From assembly GCF_001653235.2 (NCBI RefSeq), contig NC_035790.1, positions 7,688,001 to 7,752,000 on the forward strand: a stretch of 64,000 bases of DNA, written 5' to 3'. This DNA comes from Pochonia chlamydosporia 170 (lineage: Eukaryota; Ascomycota; Sordariomycetes; Hypocreales; Clavicipitaceae). Positions 43,001 through 55,141 of this stretch are shown here, piece by piece (the first letter of the stretch is position 1; each line of letters starts with the position of its first letter). The translations under genes and the position numbers were made by a program. The notes under the pieces were generated by a model. That model was not told the DNA's origin. It made no database searches and saw nothing but the letters and a program-made list of their open reading frames with translations.

Positions 43001-46000
43001 AGCTTCTACCTCCACAGGCTCTCTCTCCCTCTCTCTTTTGAAAGGGACCTCTTTTGGTGGTCAAAAAGTCGCACGGGGCGGCGGGCGCCGAAGGCGCTTT
43101 AGTTTCGATCTGGTGTCAAGTCCCAGAGTTTGTTTGGGTGGAGATTTTCGGAACGAGATATGTCTGGATGACGAGGTTGAGCAACAGCCGGAAGCCTAAA
43201 GTTTCACGTGAAGTTGATACGTGAATGAAAAATACGGCCGGCAAGCAACTACGGAAAGCAACTTGTATGGTTGCAACGAGGCGTCGATCATGATGACAAC
43301 AAGAAACTCTAGCTTCTCTTCACCTGAAGGGAAATTGGAGTGGGCTTCGTCGTCGTGGCCGAGACCTCTGTGCCAGCTGGAAGCTTCTCGCCCCCAATGT
43401 CTCTGGGGTATTAGCAAAATCCGACAGGCCGGCAATGCAATGCAGTGAGAGGTTCTCGACATTGCAAAACGATACTCATGTTGCCCAATATAAAATTTCA
43501 GCCACAATACAATCTCGACTGAAGGGCGTCTCTCGAGTACTGAAGCCAAGTCTAGACATGACACTGAGCCAGCCTCAGCAGCTCGGTTACACTCTTGTCG
43601 GGCAGAGCAAATGAAACAGGATAAGGCGGTGGCGCTGAGTACGTCACGAATAGAACGAAAGAACACGGCAAAGAAAACGGAAAACAAAATTTTGAATGTG
43701 AAAAAAGAAAAGAAATTCAAACTGTTCGTTGACCATGTTGGTCCCAGACAAAATGTCTTGCACGTATTTCGGCGAATGCTCGTATGTTCAAGACAAGGCA
43801 ATCTTAGGACCCATCATAGGAACCACTGTTCTGGGACTAATAACTCGCCGCTGAGAGGGAGTATGTGAAAAGAACCCTTTCGACTGCCAATCAACAATGA
43901 TGGGCACCACAAAGACTGGATTACTAGCACGTGGCATTCAAGACTTGGTCTGTCTGGCAAAAACGGCCTTGTTAGTTCAACGGTGAAGTTGACTAACGGA
44001 ACCTAAGGGAAATTACAAGATGAGCCCAGATGACGGGATGTCATGTGTGGGCCAGTATTGACAGAAGATTTCCCAGCGAAAAGCTCGCGGTTACCAGATC
44101 TTCCAATTCCCCATCTCTAGAGCATGGGTCTGGCGATCTGAGGGTCGCTACTCCGTACAGATCATTGAAGATGGAGGGGCGATGTGGTCTGATTGAAGAC
44201 CTGGCTTTACACGGCATTACAAATCTCTTATGCCATTCTGTTGGGTCTATTGCCGCAGGTGCAATTACAGAAACGATAGCTCCATAGTAGGCTCCGAATG
44301 TCAACATGATGGTGGAACTTTTTTTATTGCATTTCGGCGCAATATTCGTATATTTGGCCAAGCAGGGTCTCTTTCCTGTCTGGACTGGTCAACTTTCAGG
44401 TAATATAATCGTGAGGAAAACTACACATCAGGCACAGACCAACACAGTCACTGACACAGTCAACGGGGGCGCTCGTCACGGCACAGTAGTTGTGAGCACT
44501 CAAAAGAAACGAACAACAAAAGGTAGGGGTAATGAGCCAATACCGGCGTCAGCATGGCAGCCCGTAGCCTTTCAGGGTGAATCCAGATCTTGACATTGAC
44601 CCAGGCCATGTCTGAAGCGTACCACATCTTAGTTTTGTGGCACTTCTTGGCGAGTTCTCGTGTGAAAACCAACCCGTAATGTCACAGCCCATTGAGATCC
44701 TACAGCAAAAATTAAATTTGGGGTGAGTGCGGACCCTGGCGGGCTCTGTTCAGGTATCACCAAACCTGTGACGGTTCCCAATCCATCATTTTGTAAGCGT
44801 TATGTGTGCTACAAGAGTCGCAATGCTAACAGTGTGATTCTCCACTGCAAAAGGATTGGTAATGATTCGCATCGACTTGCTCAATTCTCGGCAGTCACTT
44901 GGTGACATGATGTACCGCGTTGATCCGACCCTCTCCACCTCGATTTTGTTGTTGTCTGCCTGTCGGCTCTGCGGCTGTCATCAGTCTCGACGCAGTCTGG
45001 TGCAAGAGTAGCCAGTGATGGACATGACAACAACAGTTGGCTTTGGAGTATGGACTTATTAGGGTAGCGTTTTGGGACCCAGCTTGGCACTTTGGGGTGT
45101 TTCCCGCCCCTTCCGGCCTTGCGAGACTGACCAAGGGTTCCCATATTGACGGGGGTATTGGGCTTTGGTGCCCTGAACTGGTCGTGGTTCATGGGTACTC
45201 CCACTTCCAGCTGTTCCAATGCATGACCTGATTTCAAAAAGGGACTGACTGACTATCAAGAGAGCTGACATTGCTTGATACGGACAAGTATTGTCTTCGC
45301 CACCTCTTTTGTTCTGCCAACTCCGCCACCACCATTGCATCTGCCGTTGCAAAATGTACATGTCGACTCTCGTCTCGGTAGTACACCTGCAAAGAGGGTG
45401 TCAACCCCATCATCCAAGCCAGCCTTTGTGGCACAAGAGAACGCACTACTGCAGGGATTCAAGGTCAGGGCCAGGGGCAAGACTGCAAGATGGTCGCAAC
45501 ATCAAGGGCAAAGAATGACCCTGTAGTGCACACGGCATGTGACAGAATCGAAGATTGAACCCTGGCTGGCATTGTGGTGTGGTCACAATGCTGGCCAGTA
45601 AAACAAGTCCAACATGCCTGAACTCCTCAGCATCTTTGGTGCCATCGATGCGGTGCAGGGATCTGCAAAGTAGACAAGCAGGCATGCTGAGTCGCGTTTC
45701 GTCGTGGATAGTTGCCGAACCCGTGTCCAGATAGGTCTCGATAGGAAAAGACCGACAATGGTGGCTTGTATGGGGTGTCATTATGCTTGACAGTCAGGTT
45801 TTCATCGCACTTGAAAGCTTGCAGAATTTGATGTCATTTCATGTCGTGTCATGTTAAGACAGGCCGAAGACGGCTGTGCTTTTTTCAGGTCGCAGTCCTT
45901 GTAGATGAGCAAGCCATCCATCCTCCACAGCCAGGGGACACTAGCAGCGGCCAGTACCATCCGTTCTTCTCGCAAGGTTTGACCAGAAGGCTCTGCCCAG

Positions 46001-49000
46001 CGGCTGCGTCCACATTGTATGATGTTTTTGTTCTGACAAGATCTAATTAGCCGATGGACTAGTTTGATTTCCCTTTCACCCGGATGACTTACAGGACACA
46101 CTGAGAGACGAGTTCAGGGTTGCAGTGCAGCTCGGCCGACTCAAACTTGCCACCGGACCAGAAAATGTGCTTCCACCCCCGTTAGGTGAATAGAGGAGTG
46201 ACCTAGTGGCAGCTTGCGTGGATTGAAGTCCGCGATAGGCTGGGCTTGCGGTGTTAGTGGTTTGGCTGGTCAGCACTGGTGCAATATCCTTGTGGCCTGT
46301 TTGGACAGGACGAGGCTGGTTCTGGATTCCGTTGTTTGTCACTGAAGACGGTCGCGAGGCTTCTCTATCTCAAACTCCCTGAGAATCCTAGACTCCCGCC
46401 CGTCCCCCGTTTCGGCCCCTTAGCTGCTCAGAATAGTGAGACGGACATCAGATAGAGCGAATCATCCTGCCCATACAAAGCCGTCATGCGATTGCATTTG
46501 CACTGCCTGCACAAGCTGTGGTCGTTTAGCTTGTCAATGTCCATTTGTCACCAGGGGCTCTGTTTCAGGACAGAGAGGATCCCTTTCTGGGTCAGACTGA
46601 GCACAGAATTGCGAACACCCCAGACAGAGCCAGACCAACCCAATACGGTTGGGGTGGGGTTTCGTCAAAACCTGCTTGAGTTGATGGTGCATTGGACAGA
46701 CTCGACAGATCCTGTCGGAGGCCAGAACACTTGATGGCACCGTGGCTTGTTCAAAGATGTCTCCATGCCTCCAGATTCGAATGCAAACCACTACCACAGC
46801 CAGCACAAGCATCACCAAACCAGTTGTGCGAGTCAAACCATACAAGGGTTGGCTAGTTCATCTAGGTTACTGACACTTTCTGCCCCAAGCCTCCCTGTAA
46901 TCAGCGCCAAGCAGGCGACCCTGCCCTGTCTCCGTTGTGGATGGGTCTTCTGGGCTGTAGCCTTTATGTCATGGCGATTGCGATGAGATGCGATGCGATG
47001 ACAAGTGGTGGGTGGAGTGGGCGATGTCGATCCGGACCAAGTCTTGTGAGTCCCCCTTGTCAGCACCACAGATTATCTTCCTAATGCCCGCTGTCAAAAC
47101 TCTTCTTGTTATATTGCCGCCACCTTGATGGACCACAATATCCGCTGTCCGCCATATTCTGCAACACAAGTGTTGTTTGCGCAAATCCGCCTGGTGTCCA
47201 TCCTTGGGATTGCGCGAGTGAGTCTTGAGTCGCATGCTGCCTTTTGGGTGTTGAAGGCCTCCACCAGTTGTCTATCTCCGCAGGTCGTCAACATCACCAT
47301 ATTTCGTTGCTGTCTGTGGTGCAGCTTCAATGTATTACTCAATACGGAGTACATACGAAGTAAATCTCCACCTACTAGGTTCCGGGGTCTAAGCCGTTTG
47401 CTTTCTCCTCAAACCATCCACCAATAGTTAGCAATATTCGGTAAAATGAAGACCGGCGAATAACCTGAACTGTCCTCGAATTCTGTCTGCCTCTTGCAAC
47501 AACTCGTGCCCATAAAGCGCGCTGGGCTAGAGAGGTCTGCGGGAGCTTCAAGATGTAGCATAGTGGATGAAGAGTTGCCATGCCTACAGTTACGACAATA
47601 CGGCATAGCCATGCGGTAGTTAGTTGGTTCCTTTCCTTGTATGGGAGTATTAAAGCCGGGGATCGCATTAAGAAACACCACGTGGATGTAACTTAGACGC
47701 AAAGTGTAATTCGTGGACTCAACTTGCCAGTACGCTGATAAGCCCGGGAAATACCCACTCCACCTCATTCTGGGTGTCCGTGATTCATGCGTCCTGGGTG
47801 GAGGGTTTGTTTTTGTCCTTTCGCCTTGCAATATTTTCCGCTTGTTGTCGTTTTCTCCGGTATCAGACAAGTCTTGCAGGCTATGACACAGTTAGAGATC
47901 GGTGCAATTACCTAAATCAGGTTGTAGTTTCGCCTATTATTGGACTGGGTCCGCAATTTTGTTGGTCGTCCAACCTCTTTCATGCATCAGACACACCCAA
48001 GGCGAGCGTTACGAGAACAGTTGGCCGGTCCCAGTTCGTCTCTCAGGATGGCGAGGCGTTTCTTCGTCTCGGATCAGCGCCCAACTTCCCATCATGGTTC
48101 CAAATTCTCAATCATTTATTAGTGCCACAAGAATAGCGTCGAAACAATAAAATAGGGTATAACTCCAAAAGAGGTCGCCAGTGCCGGCAACAATAATCTC
48201 TGAGGTTGAAAGCAAATGCGTTTATCACCAATCAAAAGAGACTGCGTGCAGAATCCTTGTAGTCAGACAACGTTGTACAGACCTAGACCCTGCAATTTTG
48301 GTGGTTCGGATGCAGTTTGTTCTTGTTGTCAAATGCAGACTTCGTTCAAGGACAGGCGTGAAGTGTGAGGAAGTTTCAGGTGCACGTGAACTTGCAAGAG
48401 GGTCAAAGGTTCCTTCCGCTTTCCCTGCAAGAGTTTCCATCCAAACTGCCGCATGGAACCTTCAGATCTCGTCAATTCAATTTGCTCGCTCAACTCGTGA
48501 GAAGCTGTCAATATATCACAGTCTGCAAGAAATCTGGTGGCCTTGTTCTTGGCTCATATGTCTACAACAATCCAAGACCAGAGAGGTCCATTGTGCCAGC
48601 CACTCGCGACCATCCGACCGGCCAACGCCAGTGTGTCAACATGCGTTTGCCATGCATTCGCCTTGCGTGAACCCCTCTTTTGGAAGATGGATGATGCCTG
48701 TTCCATCGAGAAACCGCCAATCGAAACTGCCCTTTGCTAGGGTTCGTTGCGGTCTCCTGCGCTGCTCCTCATTAGCTAACTTGCCCGGTAGGGCGTATGG
48801 CGTATGGCGTACGGCGTGGGCAAGGTGAAGATGGATGGTAGTTAATTCAGCCCAGCCAAGTTGACCAACCCCATGCCCATGCTCTCCGGCCGTGATATGG
48901 ATATGGCACATGACTCTTTCGGAATCTTGATCCGTGATTGGCGCAGTGTTTCTTCGGCGCAACCATGTGCTATTCAGCCAGAAACGCGCTCATCATGAAG

Positions 49001-50000
49001 CTTACTAGTTACTACCCATTTTGAGAACTACATCCGCCCCAACCACTCGAAACAAATGATTCAGTCTAAGCTTTGAAGTGCATGAAAGGCCACGAGGGGC
49101 CGACATTCGCCTACGGCTGAATGGCGGTATTCGGCCGACAGTTTAGCTCCGGGCGTGTCGAAGCACTTCAGCACATCATCGGCAGTGCCGCGTTGAAAGG
49201 TTGCGGCATTGGGGAACAATGTCGTCTGTTGGCTTCTGCGTCCTTTCTCGATGCCAATGTCCGCCGCTATTTCTCTCCACTTCTTTTGTTTCGTGAAGTT
49301 CGACAGCCCACATACTTGCATTGTGGCGGTTTCTGGGCTTTTCCAGCTCTCACCAGATAGTCAATTCGTGTGCAATCACACATCCCCTGCAGCGGCCTTG
49401 TTTCCTGAATTGTCACCAGCATTTATCAATTACGTATGTATAGCCTCGCCAACGGGGTGTTACTATTAGTTTCATGGTTCATGGCTTTTCGTCTGCTACC
49501 CGGTACAGGTTCAAATTGTACTTCATGTGTAAGTACTGCCCCTGTTCTCCCTCGCGCCTTCCCAAGTTGTGCTTGTCGGTGAAAGCCCGGCGAAATGCAA
49601 TTGACCAACTTCAACAACTCTCCAACGGCCAAATGATTCTGCTTCAATCATTCAATGTTATTGACCACCGCCAGCTACAGTACAGTATAGTACTTCGCAT
49701 AGCAAATATTGATGGTCTACCTGCCAGTCTCGGTGGGGTTTATGTGGCTGTTCTTTTGGACTGCTATTGTTTTGTGTCGTTCAGCCCTGGAATGTTCCCC
49801 CCCTCGACCCACCAGGCAGCCCAACTGCACAGAAGGACTCAGCAAAGGTCCATGTCATCATCATCATCGCAAACCGGTGAGGTTGCTCTCTGCGACTTTG
49901 ATCCATCCACCGTGCTCTGGCTTCGTCGTTTGACTCGACGAAGATATGGGGGCGACTTTTAACTGACCATTTGACAGTACTTACTTGGCGTGTCTCCAAG
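40001..50000. other. Gene-poor region, middle part
   Basis: The longest open frame (245 codons, 41000-41737 minus) reads as random Cys/Pro/His/Ser-rich sequence and competes with frames on the other strand over the same bases. Perfect TACGGAGTA words occur at 40106, 44149 (reverse) and 47343, with a shorter form at 40148. A CT-rich tract lies at about 43015-43040 and a heptamer repeat at 48792-48820. No gene, tRNA or transposon is recognised. Confidence 0.6.
48792..48820 (+). repeat. GGCGTAT heptamer tandem repeat
   Basis: Four consecutive 7-bp units: GGCGTAT twice, then GGCGTAC and GGCGTGG. It is a short minisatellite-like tract. Confidence 0.7.
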
Positions 50001-52258
50001 GTAGCATGAGCAATGGATACTCTCGTTACATGAGGACCAATGCTTGTTGATAGGCATGTTGTGCTGTTGCACGCCACGCGCAATTGACATTGTTGAGATC
50101 GTCATTCCAAATGCTCAAGCGACAAGGTGTGTAGTCACCGGAGCTGAGCTTGCCAGGCGAGAGTCTTCTTGGTGCAGAGAGATGCCCTTGCGATGGACCA
50201 GAGTCCGTGTTTCCATGGAAAGTCTGACTACTGCCGAGGGAGCTCAAGTACTGCAGTCACGGTAATGCGTCAAAAACGACGACATGCCTCTATTTCGACT
50301 ATTCATGCCCTGTGAATTGAGATTACGAACTTCATTCGACCGTATTGTGTGAACTCCCCCGCCGACAGATTGTCGCAATGCCCGTGGCCGCTCCAGGGTG
50401 AATGGATGATGGCGTGGACTACTTGACTGGAAACCTCACCAGGAACAGTCAATACAGCAATTTGAAACACTGGCTCGAGGAGGGTTGGCTGCCACGTGTT
50501 TTTAGTGTGAGTCGTGACACAGGCGCTCGACCTGATGCAGGACGCGATGGTACCATAAAACGCCACTTCAATCAAGGTGTGTCGCAAAACGTCAAAGTTG
50601 GGAGAGCCTGGCTTGGGGCAGCCCATGTGCACATGAACCGCTACACCAAGTTTGGCAGTCGAGGATGAGAGAGGCTGGCTCAATGTCCCACCCGGCTCTC
50701 GGCTCCTGAGCATTTGGGTTGCTTGTCACCTGCTGCTGTCCTGCGTACTGCACTTATTGGCCGATGAGTGGCTAGGACCATCATTTTCTAAATTGGGCAA
50801 TGCAGCTTGCTGCGTAAAGATTCCCCGACGATTATTGTTGGCGAAGGACAAAAAAAGAGATCAGTGTTTCGCATTCACGTCTCCTAGGTTTTGTATACTA
50901 TCCGGGCCAACTTGCTTAGCCGTAATGTCTCTGGAAATTGGGCGCGTTCGCGACTGGCTGGCTATTTTATTTCAGTCATAATCGTATGATACTAGCCATG
51001 TCTACGCTAACGAGATGCAGTTGCGCCTTTCCGGTACTTGCTGCTGCTCGACTCACTGTTTGCACATGACTACCACGGCTGCTGCCAAGGGCCATTACAA
51101 CCAAGGATCACCAATAAATCGAAATGCGGGCGATATCCCCAAAAAAGAGTCACTTTCATATGCAAGGCTGCTTAGTGCCAGATCAAACACAAAGCACAAC
51201 CATCCGGTTACCTTGGCTCCATAAGGCTGTGACCTGGAATTACTATATTAGCCTTACGGGTATGGATAGGTAGGACGGGCTCGCGCCATCATGCAGCCCC
51301 TGATGCACCGCCCCCAGAAATTCGCACCAAGCAGGAGGAACACTTTTGTTCATGATAGAATGTCGAACTAAGATGCCTTGAGTCGATCAGGCCCAGGAAG
51401 CCAGCTATTTGTCCCAGAGATACCATTGATATGGCACGCTTGAGAGATATATACCGGCGGCCCATGTGCATAGTACCACCAAGACACTGGCGGGGATGTA
51501 CCGGCAAGCACGGTCCAACAGTTCATTCCTTCGGATGGTTGCAACCAGTATCCGAGTTACAGGTCTTCCCAGGGCCATCGCTGCAGTTTTTGTCATCAAA
51601 ACATTTGCTGCAGCCTCAAATCATCCTAGGTTCAGCCAGAATCGGTCCACGGGCCATCATATTTCATTTGAGTATTACGTTATGCCTCCTGCATTTCCAT
51701 GCACGTTAGTTTCACCACTGCCTTCCGCATAGGCCCACTTCACTGTCGGCGACCCTTTAACAATAATCATTTGCCAACTTGCGGCTTGTTGGTGGTCTTT
51801 GAGAACCAAACGATTTCATGGCGAATGGTGAGACTGGCCGATTGCTATTCGTGTTGTCGCGAACGAAGACGACTGGTTTCCCGCAATAGCACTGATACCA
51901 AATTGAGTCCCAGAGTGGGCTCTCCGTCATCATCATGATGATGTCTCCAGCAAAAGACCATTCAGTACAATGATTACCTCATCGCATGCTCTGCAAGGGT
52001 CGAGTCTTGCCCCACACATGGCATCTCCGTCGACGGCAGTTCACATCGGAGGTCGTACCCCTTGACATCAATGGGCCGGGATCATGGCTAAATGGACTCA
52101 CAGGCTTTAAGCCTAGAGCAAACCTCGATAATAAAGCACTATTTGGTTTGGAGATTAAAGGTAATATGCTGCACGCAAGTAAGTAAACAAGAGAAGTGAG
52201 GTCCAGACGGCGGTAAGTGAACGTCTCTGCGCTAGATTGCACCAACCCACCGAGGGGG

Positions 52259-52273
52259 TTTTTTTTTTTTTTT
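52259..52273. repeat. Poly-T (poly-A on minus strand) run of 15
   Basis: An uninterrupted run of 15 T directly after GAGGGGG. No reverse-transcribed element or target-site duplication is recognisable beside it. Confidence 0.8.
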
Positions 52274-53095
52274 CTTGGCTATATTCCTCCATCTGCCCCC
52301 TTAGCAAGTGCCATTGGAGGTGCAGGTCACTGGCATGCAAGCTTCAAAGATTTCGCGAGGCGTCAAGGCGAATGTTGGGCCAGCATCGGTGTGATGGATT
52401 CTGCATAGCGCTGGTGTCAACCAGGATGTCAGAGGTTGGCTGTGCAAATGCTGGATTTCACCTGCAACGTGACCTGTTGTCGCCTGAATCAAATCGAAGG
52501 CGGTTATCCGATACGATCACTGCAGCGAAATCAGGCCATAAAAACACAATTAACCATATATTAGCTCCTTTATGAGAGTTGACTACAAAGGTTCTAAGGT
52601 TGGATGTTATGGTACGCCTCTTTTTGTTGCACATGGGGTGGAGGGTATGACATATTGAACTCAACACAATGCGCTAATGTTGTCATCAAAAACAAGGGGA
52701 GGTCTGATTCCAAATGACCCGAGCTTTTATTGCAATACAACAATGAAACGTAGTCATAAATTTTTTGAAAGTACATTCTCATCGAGAAGCAAGTAAGTAC
52801 CAAGAAGTATTCACGTCAAAGGTCGATGATAACAAACTTGTTGGGTATGTCAACAGCACGCCATCAAACAAAATACCGACTTGACGCGGGAAGCGATTGG
52901 CGAGGCCTTGAGCTTGTGAAACAGCGCCACACCTCTAGCCACCCACGGTAGCCTAAGAGCCTTGCTTTTGTTTGGATCTAACTAGTTGAGGGAGCGAGGC
53001 AAATTTGGATGATGCTAAACCCGTTGAGCTGTCTGGTTTCGAAGACGATGGCAGGCTGCGGAGCTTGAAGTATTGAAGGCTTGACCCCATTTGCC

Positions 53096-53111
53096 TACCT
53101 AGGTACCTAGG
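53096..53111. repeat. Nested palindromes TACCTAGGTA and CCTAGGTACCTAGG
   Basis: TACCTAGGTA (53096-53105) overlaps the perfect 14-bp palindrome CCTAGGTACCTAGG (53098-53111). The 10-bp core is shared with sites at 16352, 18915 and 35264. Confidence 0.8.
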
Positions 53112-55121
53112 GACGTTAGCTCAATGCCAGGAGCATACAATCCGAACAGCGTCTGATTCAGTGGCGTTACAAGAGCGTCGGGCGGATCGCGGTATCAAGT
53201 CTCCAATGGAATATGTGTGAGTTCAGAAACCGGGTGTCGGAAAGTTTAAAGTCTTGGTTGCTTGTACCACCACTTTCGGCCACAAGTCAAGTTTTACTAG
53301 GGATTGACAGCGGTCAACCCAGAACCAACGTTCAGGGTTCAGGGGACGGGAACGGTGAAAATGGCGTGAGCCGGTACCGAGTCCACAGCCGTGATATCGG
53401 GATGGCTGTCCAATCGCATTCTACAACCAATCGCATCTGCTTGGATGAAGTTGAGCCAGGTGTTCAAGCTCCAGTCACAAGGCGACGAACCTCTGTATCA
53501 CTCGATTCCCTAAGAACGAAACATCTTCAAACAGTTTGTGTGCGTTTGGGTAACATGGCTTGTTTCCTGATGAGCCATGACAACACTATCTTCGGGGTAT
53601 GGATCTACAGCAATTGAATGTGCGCATTCGAGTCATGATGCACTGTTGGCTTCATGGCTTCTCGGAACCAAGATCTCGTGTTGCTATGTTTGTTGATACG
53701 GTCACGCCAGTAAGGGGGCATTGACAAAATGCACTACTACTAAGGCTGGGAAAACGACAACGGACTCATAGCAGCGAATTGGCCCTACGTACATTTCGCA
53801 CCACCACGATTCGCTCAAAGTCTGCAGTCTCACACGGAATGGCCCGAGATCGACCGTGGATAAAATTCCCGGCTGCCTGACTCCGAGATTATGGCCTAGC
53901 AGACAGGAGAAGATTAACTACAAGCACATGAAGGATGGTTGGGCTCCGTATTCCCCGTAAATATCTCGAGAGGTGGTTGCTTACATTGCAGGATGATGAC
54001 GATTCACCTGAGGCTGACCGAGATATTATTATCATTGATGTCTGGTAGCTACGGAGTATAGTCCAGAGGTATGGTATGTCAGGCTGTTCGACCAGGTCCA
54101 AGGCGGCGCACAGTCGAATGAGGAGATCCATCAGACTCTGTAGCACAGGTACAATGTAGGGTACAAAGTAGTGTACCTCGACTATTCATGTCACCTTATT
54201 CTTTCGCAACAAAACCTCAATTCACCGCGGGCTGGCATTGGGGGGGTGTATCTGGCGAATACTCTAAGCACCCTTCCCATTGGAATCTTTGCCGGTCGAT
54301 CAGCTTTGCCGACTCATCGGGGAACTTTAGATCTCGCGCCTCCTGCGCCACAACGGTTTTGACAGCTCTCCATACTTGGTTCTACAAGCGACAAGCTCAA
54401 AAGCAGACGCAATGCCTCACTTCGCCGAAAACGAAACGTGAGCGAACAGAACTGGAAAGCACTTCCGTTCTTTAGTGGGGCAAGAGGTTGAAAATGAGAC
54501 CAGACCAGACTCTTGAGAGAGGCTACGGAAGACGGAAACGGCAAAGCAAACACCTATCGAGGCAATCATGGGCAGCCGAGCAGAATCAGCTGCCATGAAC
54601 ATGTTACTCTTTCGATCCTAGTCGGATTGCCCTGCCTCATCGGAGATTCAAAACACTCCAGTCTCCATCACGCACAGATGTAAACGCCCCGCTCGAACAG
54701 AGATGCGCTAAATCTCACCAAATTTATGCCATTGGACCCGGCTGGCAAGTTAAAGGTTGGAGCAAAGGCTTCTGTGCTGGTTCGCCTTGGCCGCTTGTCA
54801 CGTCGCTTTAGAGAATTGGAATGTTTGATGATCGACATGTCGAAGTCGAATTGGGCAAATTAATGTCTAACGTAGCACCGACTGTTACAACTTGACCAGA
54901 CCCTTTCTGAGTCTTGGAGAGCCATGACCAGGACTCTTGACCATCAAAGCGGCGGACTGCTCACCAAACGCACCGCGCTAATGGATCCGCCTCTTCCTGA
55001 TGAGTTCCTAATAATTGTTTGTCAAACGTCAAACACCACAATCCTGTATGTGGATATGAGAGTGTGGGTAGTACAGGGAGAGAGGAAACACCAGATGGAG
55101 TCTGATTCCAATTGCCCTTGA

Positions 55122-55141
55122 TGCCGGGTTTCAACCCGGCA
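55122..55141. repeat. Short inverted repeat, 9-bp arms with 2-nt spacer
   Basis: TGCCGGGTT-TC-AACCCGGCA: the arms are perfectly complementary and GC-rich. It could be extruded as a hairpin in RNA or DNA. No T-run follows, and fungal nuclear genes do not use such terminators. Confidence 0.8.

Noticed and set aside
43196..43801. 201-codon minus-strand frame with a Phe-rich segment
   Set aside because: The hydrophobic stretch comes from an A-rich patch on the other strand; no protein family is recognisable.
48181..48828. 215-codon plus-strand frame in the desert
   Set aside because: No domain or signal, random-like composition, and other frames over the same bases are equally open.
53110..53200. 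tRNA A-box-like TTAGCTCAATGCCAGG
   Set aside because: No B box or pairing acceptor stem downstream.
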